Shown: positions 48,317-59,359 of the stretch, piece by piece | Numbering within the stretch: the stretch's first letter is position 1 | Layout: each line of letters opens with the position of its first letter | Origin: Plicaturopsis crispa FD-325 SS-3 | Lineage: Eukaryota > Basidiomycota > Agaricomycetes > Amylocorticiales > Amylocorticiaceae | Assembly: GCA_000827205.1 (NCBI GenBank) | Contig: KN832557.1 | Span: 8,493 to 72,492, forward strand | Direction: 5' to 3' | DNA: 64,000 nt | The notes under the pieces: generated by a model | What the model was told of the DNA's origin: nothing | What the model saw: the letters and a program-made list of their open reading frames with translations, nothing else | Database searches by the model: none | Translations under genes and position numbers: made by a program

Positions 48317-51300
48317 TTAGTCCCAGATCCCCCCATGCTCGTTGCGCATGTGGTCGTATATCCCGTCGCCCTTTGGAAATGTCGCCATACATTTCCAGCA
48401 GATATGGGTCTTGCACCGGGTGCACGTCATGTGGTTACAGCCGTCACTCTTCTCGATTGGAGCCTTGCACCCAGGGCAGCTCTTGACATCGTTGGACTCC
48501 AGCCAGGCCTGGAAAAGCTTGTCGTTGCGGTCGCGGTCCTCGCAATCCAGTCCGTCATGAGCCTCTACATGGCACTCGGAGCATATGCGGACGAGACATG
48601 AAGGGCATTGGAGAATGACGTCCGTGACTTCTCGATAGATTTGTGGGCAGTCGGGGGTTGGACAATGATAAAACTCTTCGGGGCGAGAGTTTATGAAAGA
48701 CGTGAACGCAGCGTTGACAACGGCATCGAAGTCCGAGGCCGAAAGGATATCTTGGGCTACCCTTAGAGGCAGAGGTTCCTTGCAGGTAGCACCGCCCCCC
48801 AAGCACGTCAGCGGAAATTGCCTGTTTTCGTTAGCAGAAATGAGATAGTTGGACATGCAAAGTCCACACCACACATGTCCGCATCGCATCGTTATCGGAC
48901 AGACAGGCTCGTCGAAACATACCGGACATTCAATAGTGGATGAGGGACGTGCTTCGGAATGCTGCAGCTGGGTTTCCCGTACGGCCTTCGCTACTGGTTC
49001 GTAGGTGGCATCACTGCCCCGTACTCCAAGCGACCTGTCCAGAAGTCGAAGGAACACATTCTCAGGGCCAAAGATCTCCTGGAGCTTAGCAAGCCCACCC
49101 CTGACAAAGTATTCCACATCGCGGGAGGAGAGGCGAATGTACCGTATTTGTTGAGCATGAAGGCGACCGATTTTGGCGAGCAGGGCGGATCGTACATGGC
49201 GACGGAGCCGTATGTGGCCAAAGAGAATTATGGTCCGTGTAGACCGGCGAGCTTCTATCCACACACCTGGATGCAGTCGTTCGAGCTCCTCTATGAAAAG
49301 AGCGCCGTCATCTGTAGCCAAGAATGGATGCCAAGCAGCCTTGCCATTGTCCGTGACTCGCTCCCCATGCAATATCTTCTCGAACGCGATCTTGAGGGGA
49401 GCGAGGGAAGACAAATTGTCGGCCGCAAGTTTGATCCTGACACCGGCGGTGGCTTCTACTCTCCTTGGGTCGGTGACGTGAACAGAGGAGCGTAGACGCT
49501 GGCGCCAGCATGTCCCCTTCAAGAAAAAGATGTCGGATGCAAGCTTGTCGTAAACAGTCCCAGGGACTGTGTATGAGATAGTCGCCTGATATTGGGCCGA
49601 AAGCACGGCCTTGCCGAGAGCGGGCACGCCTCGGCCGTGGAGGCTATTGCTTGCAATCCGAGCATCGTTGGGGGTAGAGAAGTCTGCCCAGGCAGTGACC
49701 ATCCCATCCTTGTACGGAGGCGGCAGAACCCTGAAAGTCTGCAGCCCGCCAAATCGTTTGGCAGCGTGATGTATACCTTGAGCCGCAAGGTGTACGGAAG
49801 CGTATTTGGCGCGGGAGAACATGACGTCGACGAGGCCCTTCACCTGTGCCCAGTCCTTCATGTCCGCATGTTTCATGTCGGGCGGTAGCCCATCGAATCG
49901 AACGTTGTACATACCCACACCGGGCGTGCCCTCGTAGTGCCGGGCAGAGATGACAAGCCCGTTCATCTCTAAGCCGGCCCTGGCGTGAACCATGGCTTCG
50001 GCCTCAGCGAGCGTGTCGTACCCAGCGTATAGGACTTGGTGAGGGGCCTCCCAGGTCAGACGAACAGATGAATCGTGGAGAACGGCAGAGCCCTTATTGA
50101 AGTTGTTCGGGGGAAGACGCGCCGTAATCGTGTCTTTGAAGACGTATGCACCGTTGAGCTGAGTGGCAGCATACAGTGCTTCCGCCGGGGTTGAGAACTG
50201 GGCCTTGACCATAATGGATGCCCTCCCAACTTTTGCAGGCGGCATCTTGACCTCGATGACGCAGCCGTACGGGTCCAACAGGTCCCTGATCGCAGCTTCC
50301 GTGACCGAATGTCGAACATTACCCAGAACAACCCAGCGTGATTCGAATCCGGTCAAGATTTCAAGGATTTCGAAGCCAGGCCCCAGCTTCACTTTGGCGT
50401 GGTCTTGAACACTAAAGTACCGAGTCGGATAAATCGGAAGCGATGGCGGGGGAGCTTCCGAACCTAGGCCCTCCGGCTCATTTTTCGGTTGCTGCAGACA
50501 TCGTAAGAAACACATCCGTTACAGTGGTAAGTATACACTTACCAAGTGAGGTGGAATCGGGAGGCCTGGAGGATGAACGGGATTCTGGGGGTAACTCCGA
50601 GTGGGGGAGGTGATAGGCCGGGAGAGCTCAGACGCCGCGTCGTCCACACCAATTGGGCTGATTGATGCCGCCTGTAAGGAATGCGCTTCAAGGAATGCTT
50701 TGTCGTGCTGGTACTGGCAAAGGTTTCCCCGTTTACACGAGCCTCGTACCCAATCCCTGCAGATCTTCGACGGGATGGCTAACCGCAGGCGATTGTATGA
50801 TGGCTGAGCGTGTCCTGTAGGCTTGTCGTAACGCAGATGGGAAGGTTCCACCTGCAGATATTTTAGCGATGCATACCAAGCCAAGCAGACGAGCCGAGCA
50901 TACCATTATTGAAGACTCGCTGGTATCTCCAGAGTAGTCGGTATCGAGCTTCCATGCCGAATAATCCGCTTCAACGTCCCAGTTGACGGGAGACATACGT
51001 CCAGACGTTTGCAGTGAGGACGTTAACCCGTCGTCTGTCGTATCGCTCGTTGCCCTCGAAACTTCCATAAAACCCTCAGCACTTGAATGGTCATTGTCGG
51101 TTTCCGATATCACGCTCCCGTTTTCAGCTGCATCAGAGCGATTGTCTCGAGGGGGATGGAGATAGAAGCAGCTGCGGCCTGCCCGGCATCGACCACGGAG
51201 GTAAAGACGGCACACCTGGTCCGGACGGGGGACCTCCACATCTCGTGGATGGATGCGATCGCATTGTGCGCCCCAGGGGCATTTCCCACTAAGATACATT

Positions 51301-53296
51301 CGGCAAACTTCGTCCGGCTGGGGGACTTCCACGTCTGGTGGATGAATCCGAAGGCACCGTGCGCGCCATTTGCAGCGCCCACGCAGATAGTTTTGGCATA
51401 CTTCCGTTGTCTCGTCGCCAGTCTGCGACGCAGCCTGAGCGATCTGATCCGTGGCGCGTATATCCGCAGCAGGGATGTTCACAACGAGTTCGTGGTGGTG
51501 GCCAAATCGGTCGACGTACGTCGCCTTCTCTGTATGGCCAGGAGTAGGCACAGCGGGGGCTGCGGAGACGCCCTTCGACTCCTGCTGCGGTATCGCGGGT
51601 GGAGCTTCGACGGGTCCCTCTTTCGCATGAGCTACCTTGCGTCCAGCCTTCTTTGGCTTATTTGGCTGTGTCGACGTTTCCTGGAAGAAAAAACCAAATT
51701 TAGTGTCGAGAACAATAATGTGGCAAAATCGGCCAAAATCTCACCGTAGTCGAAGCGTCAGGCGGAGTAACCTTCTCAGCTGAATGGGAGGGGGTTGATG
51801 TGGCACGCTGGCTGGGTATCGGCGCTGATTTCGAGGGTGGCGGAGCTATAGGTGCAGGTTTGGGCTCCGTCACGACAGGCTTCATCGGTGCAGCTGTACT
51901 GAGCACAGTTCCCGAGCTATTCTGTTGCTGTCCGCTAGACCGCGGTTTCATTTTCTCCTTTGAAGGAGCGGAGGAGGTACTCTCCTTGGGAGTCGTTGTA
52001 CAACTGGGGAGTGCTCGTGTTGCAGGTACAGGTGTAGACTCAGTTCTTGGCGCCTTTATAGGCGCTGCCGAAAGGCTATGCGAGTCTGCATTACTCTGCT
52101 CTTTCTGGCCTCTAGGCCGTGCTTTCGTCTTCTTGGCGTCTGTCGAAGTACGCGGCATGCTGGACGAAGCCTTGAAACGTAACATGCGTTCAACGTGCTG
52201 TCGCCTAAAACAGAAAGGGTACTCACGATATCTGCTGCAGTAGTCGATTGTCGAGTAGTGACTGAAACCTCTGGGGGCGGCAGTTTCACGGTAGGACTCT
52301 GGACGCTCTGCTTTGGTGCAGCAGTCGACTGAGAGAAGAGTTCGCGGGGGAAAGTCAAGGTGAGGAAGACAGCGCCAGAAATAAGCGGGCAAACACTAAC
52401 CGAAATTGCCGATGTGCCATTGTCCGCATTTTCAGGCAATTTTGCGGCACCAGTCGGTGTTCTCTTGTCTGATTCTATTGTTGATTTTGCCTTCTTTGGA
52501 GCACGTCTACTAGGTGCCTTGACATCCGGTGGCGACTAAATACCGTTAGTCAGATTGGACTCGGAGACGCTACTCACGGGCAGAAATTGCTTACAGCCTC
52601 TGCAGTGTCCTTTACGCTGTCATGGCTAGGTCCTGCTTGTACATTGGCGGCGACTATTGGCTTAGGATCTCCGACATTGAGCACGGATGTAGGGCACGAA
52701 ACGACGACCCCCAAGCTTGTGAATCGCTTGGTAGTTTGATTCTACAAACTTTACCAGTCAACAACTGACGTCTCCGTGACAGAAGAGATAGGCTGACCTG
52801 AGAAGGTAACGGCTCGCTAGGAGTACGGCTAGAGTTGGCATTGGTGCTGGAGACTGCACAGTCAACGGTACGTTTTCTAACTCCGTTGCGGTCGTGATCA
52901 GCGGCCTCTGTCTCTCTCCCTTTGCCTTTCTCCTTTCTCCGTTCCAACTCCGATACGCTGGACAACTGGAAAATAGTCAGTGATAAAGTCACAGTATAGA
53001 TACTACACAGTACTAACACGTTCCGCACAGTCGCGCTGAGCTTCGGCTTTAGAGTCCAATGTCGGCTCAGATGGCTTCACAGGAACCTTTGGAGCCTTCC
53101 CCTTCAGTGGTTTGCACTTTCCCTCTCGTCTATCAATCTCCTTGCATTCGGTCGCGGGTTTGGGGGGCAGAGCTGTAGATGCGTCGTGTGAACTGGCAAC
53201 TAAGTCGTCCAGTCCTCCGGGCATGGTACGGGGCTTCTCGTGTGTAGATTGTGCATTTCCAGTCGGTTTCGAGTGGTTTCTCCCTCCTCTACCCAT
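48317..53296 (-). CDS. CCCH zinc-finger, RRM-like, RBR E3 ubiquitin ligase
   Basis: A large multidomain protein. The start at 53296 gives MGRGGRNHSKPTGNAQSTHE. Seven or so short exons to about 51600 encode a disordered Lys/Ser/Pro/Thr-rich region. Three CCCH fingers follow: VCQNYLRGRCKWRARCLRIH, VCRMYLSGKCPWGAQCDRIH and VCRLYLRGRCRAGRSCFYLH. After a further intron there is a fourth, ICRDWVRGSCKRGNLCQYQH. The last exon (to 48317) is 700 residues long. It has RRM-like repeats (WVVLGNVRHSVTEAAIRDLL; YNVRFDGLPPDMKHADMKDW) and then the RBR module. RING1 is CPVCFDEPVCPITMRCGHVW, IBR is CPTPDCPQIYREV...CSECH, and RING2 is CPGCKAPIEKSDGCNHMTC with the catalytic Cys after NHMT. RNA binding coupled to ubiquitination is inferred from the domains. 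It is divergent from the subunit k gene. Confidence 0.85.
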
Positions 53297-53723
53297 AGTT
53301 GAGAGTCGGTTTATAGCATATAAGCCAGGCAATTATTGAGGGATGGGGCGCATGCGCAAGACGCTGGGGATTGCTTTAGCCATGACTCTCGCCGGGCCCG
53401 TGGCCAATGTCCGTCGGATCGCTAAGTCGGAGCCCGGATGGGACTTGCTGTCTTCTGAGTTGAAGTTCATAAAAATGTGCCATCCTGTCCTACCAAACTG
53501 ACGGAATACCAGCACGAATTTGGTCTGTTGAGAGCCTTATCCTGTAAATTTTTCGGGAAATTTCAGAGAGCTCGAAGGATGATTGAAGTACAGAATAAAA
53601 TGATACAGGCGTACCTTGGGCGTACCACGAAATTCCACGCTGCCCGAAAAATTCCGATATCCGCGTTGCATTGAGCCTGCTTCCGACGTCCGTCACCACC
53701 TTTTCGTCCAAAGTCTTGCCTCC
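53297..53723. promoter_or_regulatory. Divergent promoter, RBR ligase / ATP synthase k
   Basis: A 427-bp interval between two divergent start codons, presumed to contain both promoters. No specific element is recognised. Confidence 0.4.
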
Positions 53724-54148
53724 ATGTCGTAGTGCGTGTTTCTTTGCAAGGATATTCGTGGTGGCATATGTTCTAACGTCCAGCAGCGTTATCTTCGGCC
53801 GCACCATCAAAAACGAGTACCTTGCGCTCGGTACGCTCTTGGGCACGACCGCCATCGCGCTAGCCGCGACAGGCGGCAGCAAGAAGGACGCGAAGCCAGC
53901 GCCAGGCAAGTCGACGCTCCAAACAATAAAGGATGCAGTTCCCATAAACGCGAGCTCGAGGTGCGTTTGCTGCTCTGTGTGATACATGGATGCGATGCTG
54001 ACGGTGGTATGGTCTTGCAGCGAGGAGGAACAATTGTATGTGCACAGTCTCTCTTCTAGGTGTAAGGTCGGGATGTCGACACTAACTGGATAGGATGGAC
54101 AGTATCAAGAACTTTATCGCGGAGGCGGAGGGCGAGTCGAAGCATTAA
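53724..54148 (+). CDS. ATP19: Mitochondrial ATP synthase subunit k
   Basis: A small single-span protein of about 83 residues associated with the F1Fo ATP synthase dimer in the inner mitochondrial membrane. The ATG at 53724 and two further bases form exon 1 (53724-53728). Exon 2 (53784-53960) continues SSVIFGRTIKNEYLALGTLL and GTTAIALAATGGSKKDAKPA. Exon 3 is only 15 nt (54021-54035, encoding EEEQ and flanking partial codons). Exon 4 gives MDSIKNFIAEAEGESKH, ending at 54148. The order GRxI-x-N-x-YLAxGTL, a hydrophobic span, and an acidic EEE-x(5)-I-x(2)-FI tail matches fungal subunit k. The first intron has a clear TTCTAAC branch site. Confidence 0.85.
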
Positions 54149-54409
54149 AGCGGCGGGGAGTACGGGCATGCTACGTCCCTCTTGAACGTTGCTTGTATAG
54201 AGGACTCCAATCTTTTCTGCTCCCTGGTCGTCGCGATCCGAATAACTTGAGACAGTCTGCTTTTGCGAGACTTGAATGGACTCGTATGTTGCGGACATGA
54301 GTTGTACGGTACATATTGCGTCCGACCGAAAGGCACGAAGGCGGCCTCGCAACCTAGACGGCCATCGTTCTTCTCCCCAACTTCTAAGTTATCCGTAAAT
54401 GCCCTCAGC

Positions 54410-56046
54410 ATGTCCTTTCCTCCTCCTACTTCCATGAACATTGCTGGGCCACTACCTGCAGCAAACAAACGCCATTCGTTAAACGCCGTCGGTCCCAGAC
54501 CATTGCACTTGGTCGATGGCAATGTCCCCGCCCACCTGCACTCGCCAGGCCCGTTTTCCGCTCCTTTAGCCGCATCACCACGCCCGTTTTCGTATTCGCA
54601 GTCTCCAGAGCCCTCCTCCAGCACACGTAAGTTCAATTCGCGTCGCCAGTCGTCGATATCGTATTTTCCCAGAGATAGCGACCGCAACTCGGCGTCGTCA
54701 CCGCGCTCGCCTCCCGCCGCTGGTCGGCTGCCTTCGACGCGCAGCAGCCCCAAAGGTGACAGGAACAGCACAGGGTCTGTCGAGTCGAGGGATTCAGAAC
54801 GCCCGCCGGTCACACTCGCAGAGAAGTGAGGCTCTCTATCGCGTGCGTCACCGCAAGCACCTGACCGTTCACTAGGCATGCAGATCTTCTCCATTTTATC
54901 GCTCAGAAGGAGTCCAAGTGCTTGGAGCTGCGATCACAGCTGGAGGTCCACGAAGCAGAGCTTCTACAGTGTATGTAGTGCGCATCTCCAGTGGCAACCA
55001 TATATACTAACGCCACGCGCAGTGAAGCGTAAATGGGAGCGGATCGTCAGTAAAGGCTTTGACCGAGCCAGTGTGGACAGTTCGCCTATCGTCTCTCACA
55101 GCCACAGCGGCAGCGGCAGCAATGGGCAAGGAGCCATGCTGGAAGGAATCAAAGAAGGCGTACAGGGCGTGAGCCGATTCATCGCAGCCGGCCTGACCGA
55201 GTTTTCTTCACCGACGCCCTCTACGACGCCTTTAACCGGACGCCGCCACTCCGCACGACAGTCGAACTCGTCGGTCTCGACATTCGGCAGCGCGACGACG
55301 CAGAGTACGCGTCTATCGCAGTCGTCCGCGTCGTCGATCGGCGAAGCGTCCGAGTGCGACACAGACGCGCAGGTGCTGATGGTGCACGACACCGGCGCGA
55401 CGCCGACGATGAGCCCGAACCCCGAGTTCGTACACGCGGGCCTCGAAAGCATCGACACGTCGTCGAAGACCCTGCGGCGGCGATCGCGCGACCACTCCAG
55501 GGCGCCATCGCCCCTTGAATCCCCCACGGTGAAGCGGACACCGTCGACCGGAAAGCGGTCCAGTATCCATGGTGGATCGTTCCCGCTGCCGGCGTCGATA
55601 CCAGGCCTTGCGTCGTTTGGCGGAAGCCAGTCGCCGTCGTCTTGGGTGGGAAGCGTGGGGAAGCGCTGGGAGGAACTACAGCGTGGTTCTACGTGCGTTC
55701 TCTCCCGTTTTGCGTGCCTTTTAATCGGTGACTTACGCGCGTCTACAGGTTCACTAAGGGCCAGAAACGTGCATCGGTGCTCCTCTCGGACGTGGCGCAG
55801 TCCATCGGCTCTGCGCTAGCGTCCCCACCGATTCCATCCTCTGCCAACGGAAACTATACCCAGTCCTCGCCGGTGTCTCTTCTGGACGATGACGTCCTCG
55901 ACGACAGCACCTCACGGCTAGGCACCGTCATGACGCCCGACTCGAAGACCACCATCCAGCCGCCGCTCCAACCGCGTATGAATCCCGCAGCGATAAAGCC
56001 CGAGCCGGTCAAGCCGCTCGATGACGATGATGAATGGAATTGGTAG
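54410..56046 (+). CDS. Disordered coiled-coil protein with acidic WxW tail
   Basis: The chosen ATG at 54410 gives MSFPPPTSMNIAGPLPAANK; the open frame extends upstream but without a better start. The N-terminus is Ser/Pro/Arg-rich (SSISYFPRDSDRNSASSPRS). A short coiled coil follows across an intron: KCLELRSQLEVHEAELLQ joined to LKRKWERIVSKGFDR. The central region is Ser/Thr-rich with GIKEGVQGVSRFIAAGLTEF, RRSRDHSRAPSPLESPTVKR and SSWVGSVGKRWEEL. The last exon has SVLLSDVAQSIGSAL and ends PLDDDDEWNW at 56046. Proteins of this kind in fungi are annotated as DUF4048-like. I cannot assign a function. The C-terminal acidic W-x-W resembles motifs bound by the COPI delta subunit (inference). Four exons. 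Confidence 0.65.
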
Positions 56047-57122
56047 AGATTTCCATGCATCTCCATTCACATCGTCTCTTTCGTTCTCGTCCCCGCTCCT
56101 TGGCTGTGTTTGCTCCCCCCGCCCACAAAGTCTAGCGACTCACATCTATCTGGTGCTCGCGTGAATACAGGTTGTTCATCTGGTGAAGAGCGACCCAATG
56201 CATAGATGAAGGGGAACAGATCCGAACAAGACTCGGCCCGTGTTTTTATCACTTAAAGGTTCGCCATAATATTGTACATCGCATCCGCATTACTTCTGCT
56301 CTCTTTATTGCTGCATCGTATTCCTGTTACACGGTTTTCTTTTATTCTCTTCCTGCAGATACGCATTGACGATAAACAACATCATGACATACCACCGTAC
56401 ACACCAACGAATCAATGTTCTCTCCAACTACAGTCTACCTTGCAGTTCCCCCTCAATAACGGGCGCCGGGCGTACGTGTATCTGCTTGACATCGTTCTGG
56501 CGTGCAGCGAGGCAAGTTATCACAGCCAAATGGCCGGGGAATAGTAGCCTTCGATACCATTTCGATACACTTTGGACAACTTTAGCAGCGGCTGTGCAGA
56601 GACTGCTGCATATATCTACCTTGCCATAGACTCGGACGCTAACAGGGCTCGCGTTGTTCTTGAGACCGGGCATCGCCTCGTCGTCTTATCCTGCTGCTTC
56701 ATCGTTTCTGGTGAAGAAAATTTACGCAGCCGCCCAGTCTGGCTTTCCTATAAGCTTGCCATCGCACGGCACCGGCTGTGTGCAGAGTCAATACGAGGCG
56801 CCCTGCGCATTAATAGACGCCCTGCATATCGCTGGCATATCTGTAGAGGCTCCCTGCACCTCTGCTTGATCTCCTGGGTCGCTTTGCGATAGGTAGTAGC
56901 GCTAGAACCAAGCGCTGGACCCCGGAACAAGGCAAGCGTCGACTTCGCCAGTGGACTTCGCCAGTGCTCCGTGCCCCACGCTGTTTTCTCCTGGCAAAGG
57001 CCAAGGAAGGAAAACATTACGCCCGCCGCCGTGTTGAAAGAACGCTTGTTATTCAGGTTCTTTGCCACATTGTGAGTCACGGACTTATATATAAGACGCC
57101 ACGAAATCCTCATCGCGTCGCC
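56047..57122. other. Intergenic, no supported gene
   Basis: About 1.1 kb between two same-strand genes. Open frames at 56572-56892 (+) and 56748-57440 (-) show no domain; the second overlaps the next gene in antisense. The near-direct repeat CTTCGCCAGTG occurs twice at about 56943-56965. Confidence 0.45.
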
Positions 57123-59077
57123 ATGTTTCCAGCGTACTTCCCGATGTCCCACAGACCCGCGGGCTACCCATCGCATTTGCCATGGCCCCCTCCCCCAGGT
57201 GTCCCCCTTCCCCAAAACTACCCCGCACCTCCGCCCGCACCTAACAACTGGAACCACCCGCACTGGAACGCGGGCTCCTGGCAGTACAATTCGCGGTACC
57301 CCGCCCCAGCGCACGGGACGCAGCCCCCAGGGATTAGCTCGGCAGGCAACCAGGCCATGAACACTCGCAGTCTCAATCCACATCTCGCATGGGCACCGGG
57401 AAACGGGTGGGGCATGCCGGCCCAATACTACAATCCACACAAGATGCGCAATCCCAATCCTGATCCTACGTATTACGCGACAGCCCTCGTAGACAATCCG
57501 TTAGGGCTAACGGGCATGACACCAAGGTAGAGTCATACCTATCAGCCTTGCAATCTATAGACCCTCAGGACTTTGTAAACATTTCTAGAGATCCAAACCG
57601 TCAGAGGTCGCCAGACGATGATACGCCCCCAACGCCGTGGATATGGAACCCTCCGAGCCTAGTTTCGCGTGAGTCGAGCGATCAAGTTGTTATTTCGGAT
57701 TATGGTGATCGTCAGCCCCCTCGAGAGTCGCACAGCAGCGGACGTCGCGAGCATGCTTCGTCTTCGCCATCCTATCGTGCCTCAGAGAATCCACACCGCA
57801 GTGCCCCTTCTTTAGATAATCGTCGGGGCCCAGATGGACGCTCATACTCAGAGAACAGCCGCGACCCTCCATCAAACGCATTGGGCAGACCCTCCGATCC
57901 CAATTCTGCGTATCATCGCCGCAGTACATCCCAATCCTCGCCCAACTACCCACAGCGTTCCGGTACATACCCTTTCGCTACTCCCACACAGGAACGAGAG
58001 CCGCCGCCTCGTAGATCATCGGAGCATCCCCAAGTGCGCGGTTTACGCGAGTCGTTTACAGAGGCGGGGGACTTGCGCCCCACATTCTCGCCGCGTGTCG
58101 TGCGCACACCTGATCACTATCAAGAAGCTTTGCGGCGCGGCAGCACAGAGACGCCGGAGGAAGCTGCGCGCCGCACACAGAGCTCAATCCGAGACCTCCA
58201 GCGCAACTGGAGGCCTAGAGAACCGCCATCGTCAGACTCCTCTGAGGACACCGAGTCGGACAACGACCTTCCAAATTTACCGCGATTCTCTGAGGAACCT
58301 GCTGGGCTGCTGAGCCCCCTTGTGGGCGCGTCGCCTAGCAGACATTCATCTTCGAGCAGCTCCCGTCGGCTTGGGCGACATGGCACCTACCCCCTCACGC
58401 ACGGCACACATTCAGCTCAATCGATGCCTCCGGGATCTGCCAGCCTCGGCGCGATACCCGAGCGCTCATCGACCATGCCAGAAGACCGCGATCGTTTTGA
58501 GCCATTGACGGTGCCTGACATCCCCGATCCACACCTGCTAGAAACGTCTGCGACGCGCAGACCTCGAAGCTCCACGTCGCGCACACCCTCCAGCTCTACG
58601 TCGCGTACATCCGCCAGCTCTACGCCGCATGCATCTACTAACACATCGCCGCACCAATCTGCCAACTCAAGCTACACGTCTGTCGACAGTAGCGCATCTG
58701 GGCGTGCCCGCTCGAGCTACTCCTCGTCTACGGGACCCGTGGCTCCCGGCTCTCGGCCTAACACACGGCGGGTTCGCATGGGCTATTGGAACAGACGGGG
58801 GGACTACCTAGATTTTACTGACAAGATCGTGTACGCGCCACCAGACCAAGCGAACCCCCCGGATTTGGCAGGTTACCCCACAGACGGGTTTCTCGACGAG
58901 CATGGCTCGTTTAAACCGAACAAACCGAGGGAAGAGCTTCCAGAATCCTTACCGCTACAAGGGCGGCCGCCCGTACGACCCTACAAAAGCGTGAGTCTCC
59001 ATCGTTCGCTTTCGCAAGATGTCCAAACGCTCATGTCCGCCGTGCAGTTCTTGGTCTATGTAGAACGGCCATTGTAG
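57123..59077 (+). CDS. Pro/Ser-rich uncharacterised protein
   Basis: The ATG at 57123 gives MFPAYFPMSHRPAGYPSHLP, a Pro/Tyr/Asn/Trp-rich start like many agaricomycete proteins of unknown role. Further on come NTRSLNPHLAWAPGNGWG and NPHKMRNPNPDPTYYATALV. The frame changes near 57490-57540. A 38-bp intron at about 57490-57527 (CTAAC branch site, ending CAAG) would join TAL to VESYLSALQSIDPQDFVN in phase, but this join is uncertain. The long second exon is Ser/Arg/Pro-rich and probably disordered; it contains ETPEEAARRTQSSIRDLQRN, RRVRMGYWNRRGDYLDFTDK and IVYAPPDQANPPDLAGYPTD. A last short exon ends FLVYVERPL at 59077. The RMGYWNRRGDYL block looks like the only folded segment. No function is proposed. 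Confidence 0.6.
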
Positions 59078-59359
59078 GTGAAGGTTGGAAAGTGTATTGA
59101 TTTGCTACAGTATGTATACCATAAACGGTCCTTATATTTTTATGCGTTGTCCTCAGAGACAATACCTGACTATAATTGGAAGGCAAGAGATGCAAGGAGT
59201 GGGTGGTGGTAGGTACATACATTGGCATTGTACAAGTGACGCAGATCGCCTAGGTGCAGCGCAATTCTATCTGGATTATGAGGGATGTTCAACTAGAGTG
59301 ATTCAGAGAGGACTGGGTGGTATGATAAGTAGATGGAAGCGTACGATCCCGCGGCGCGA

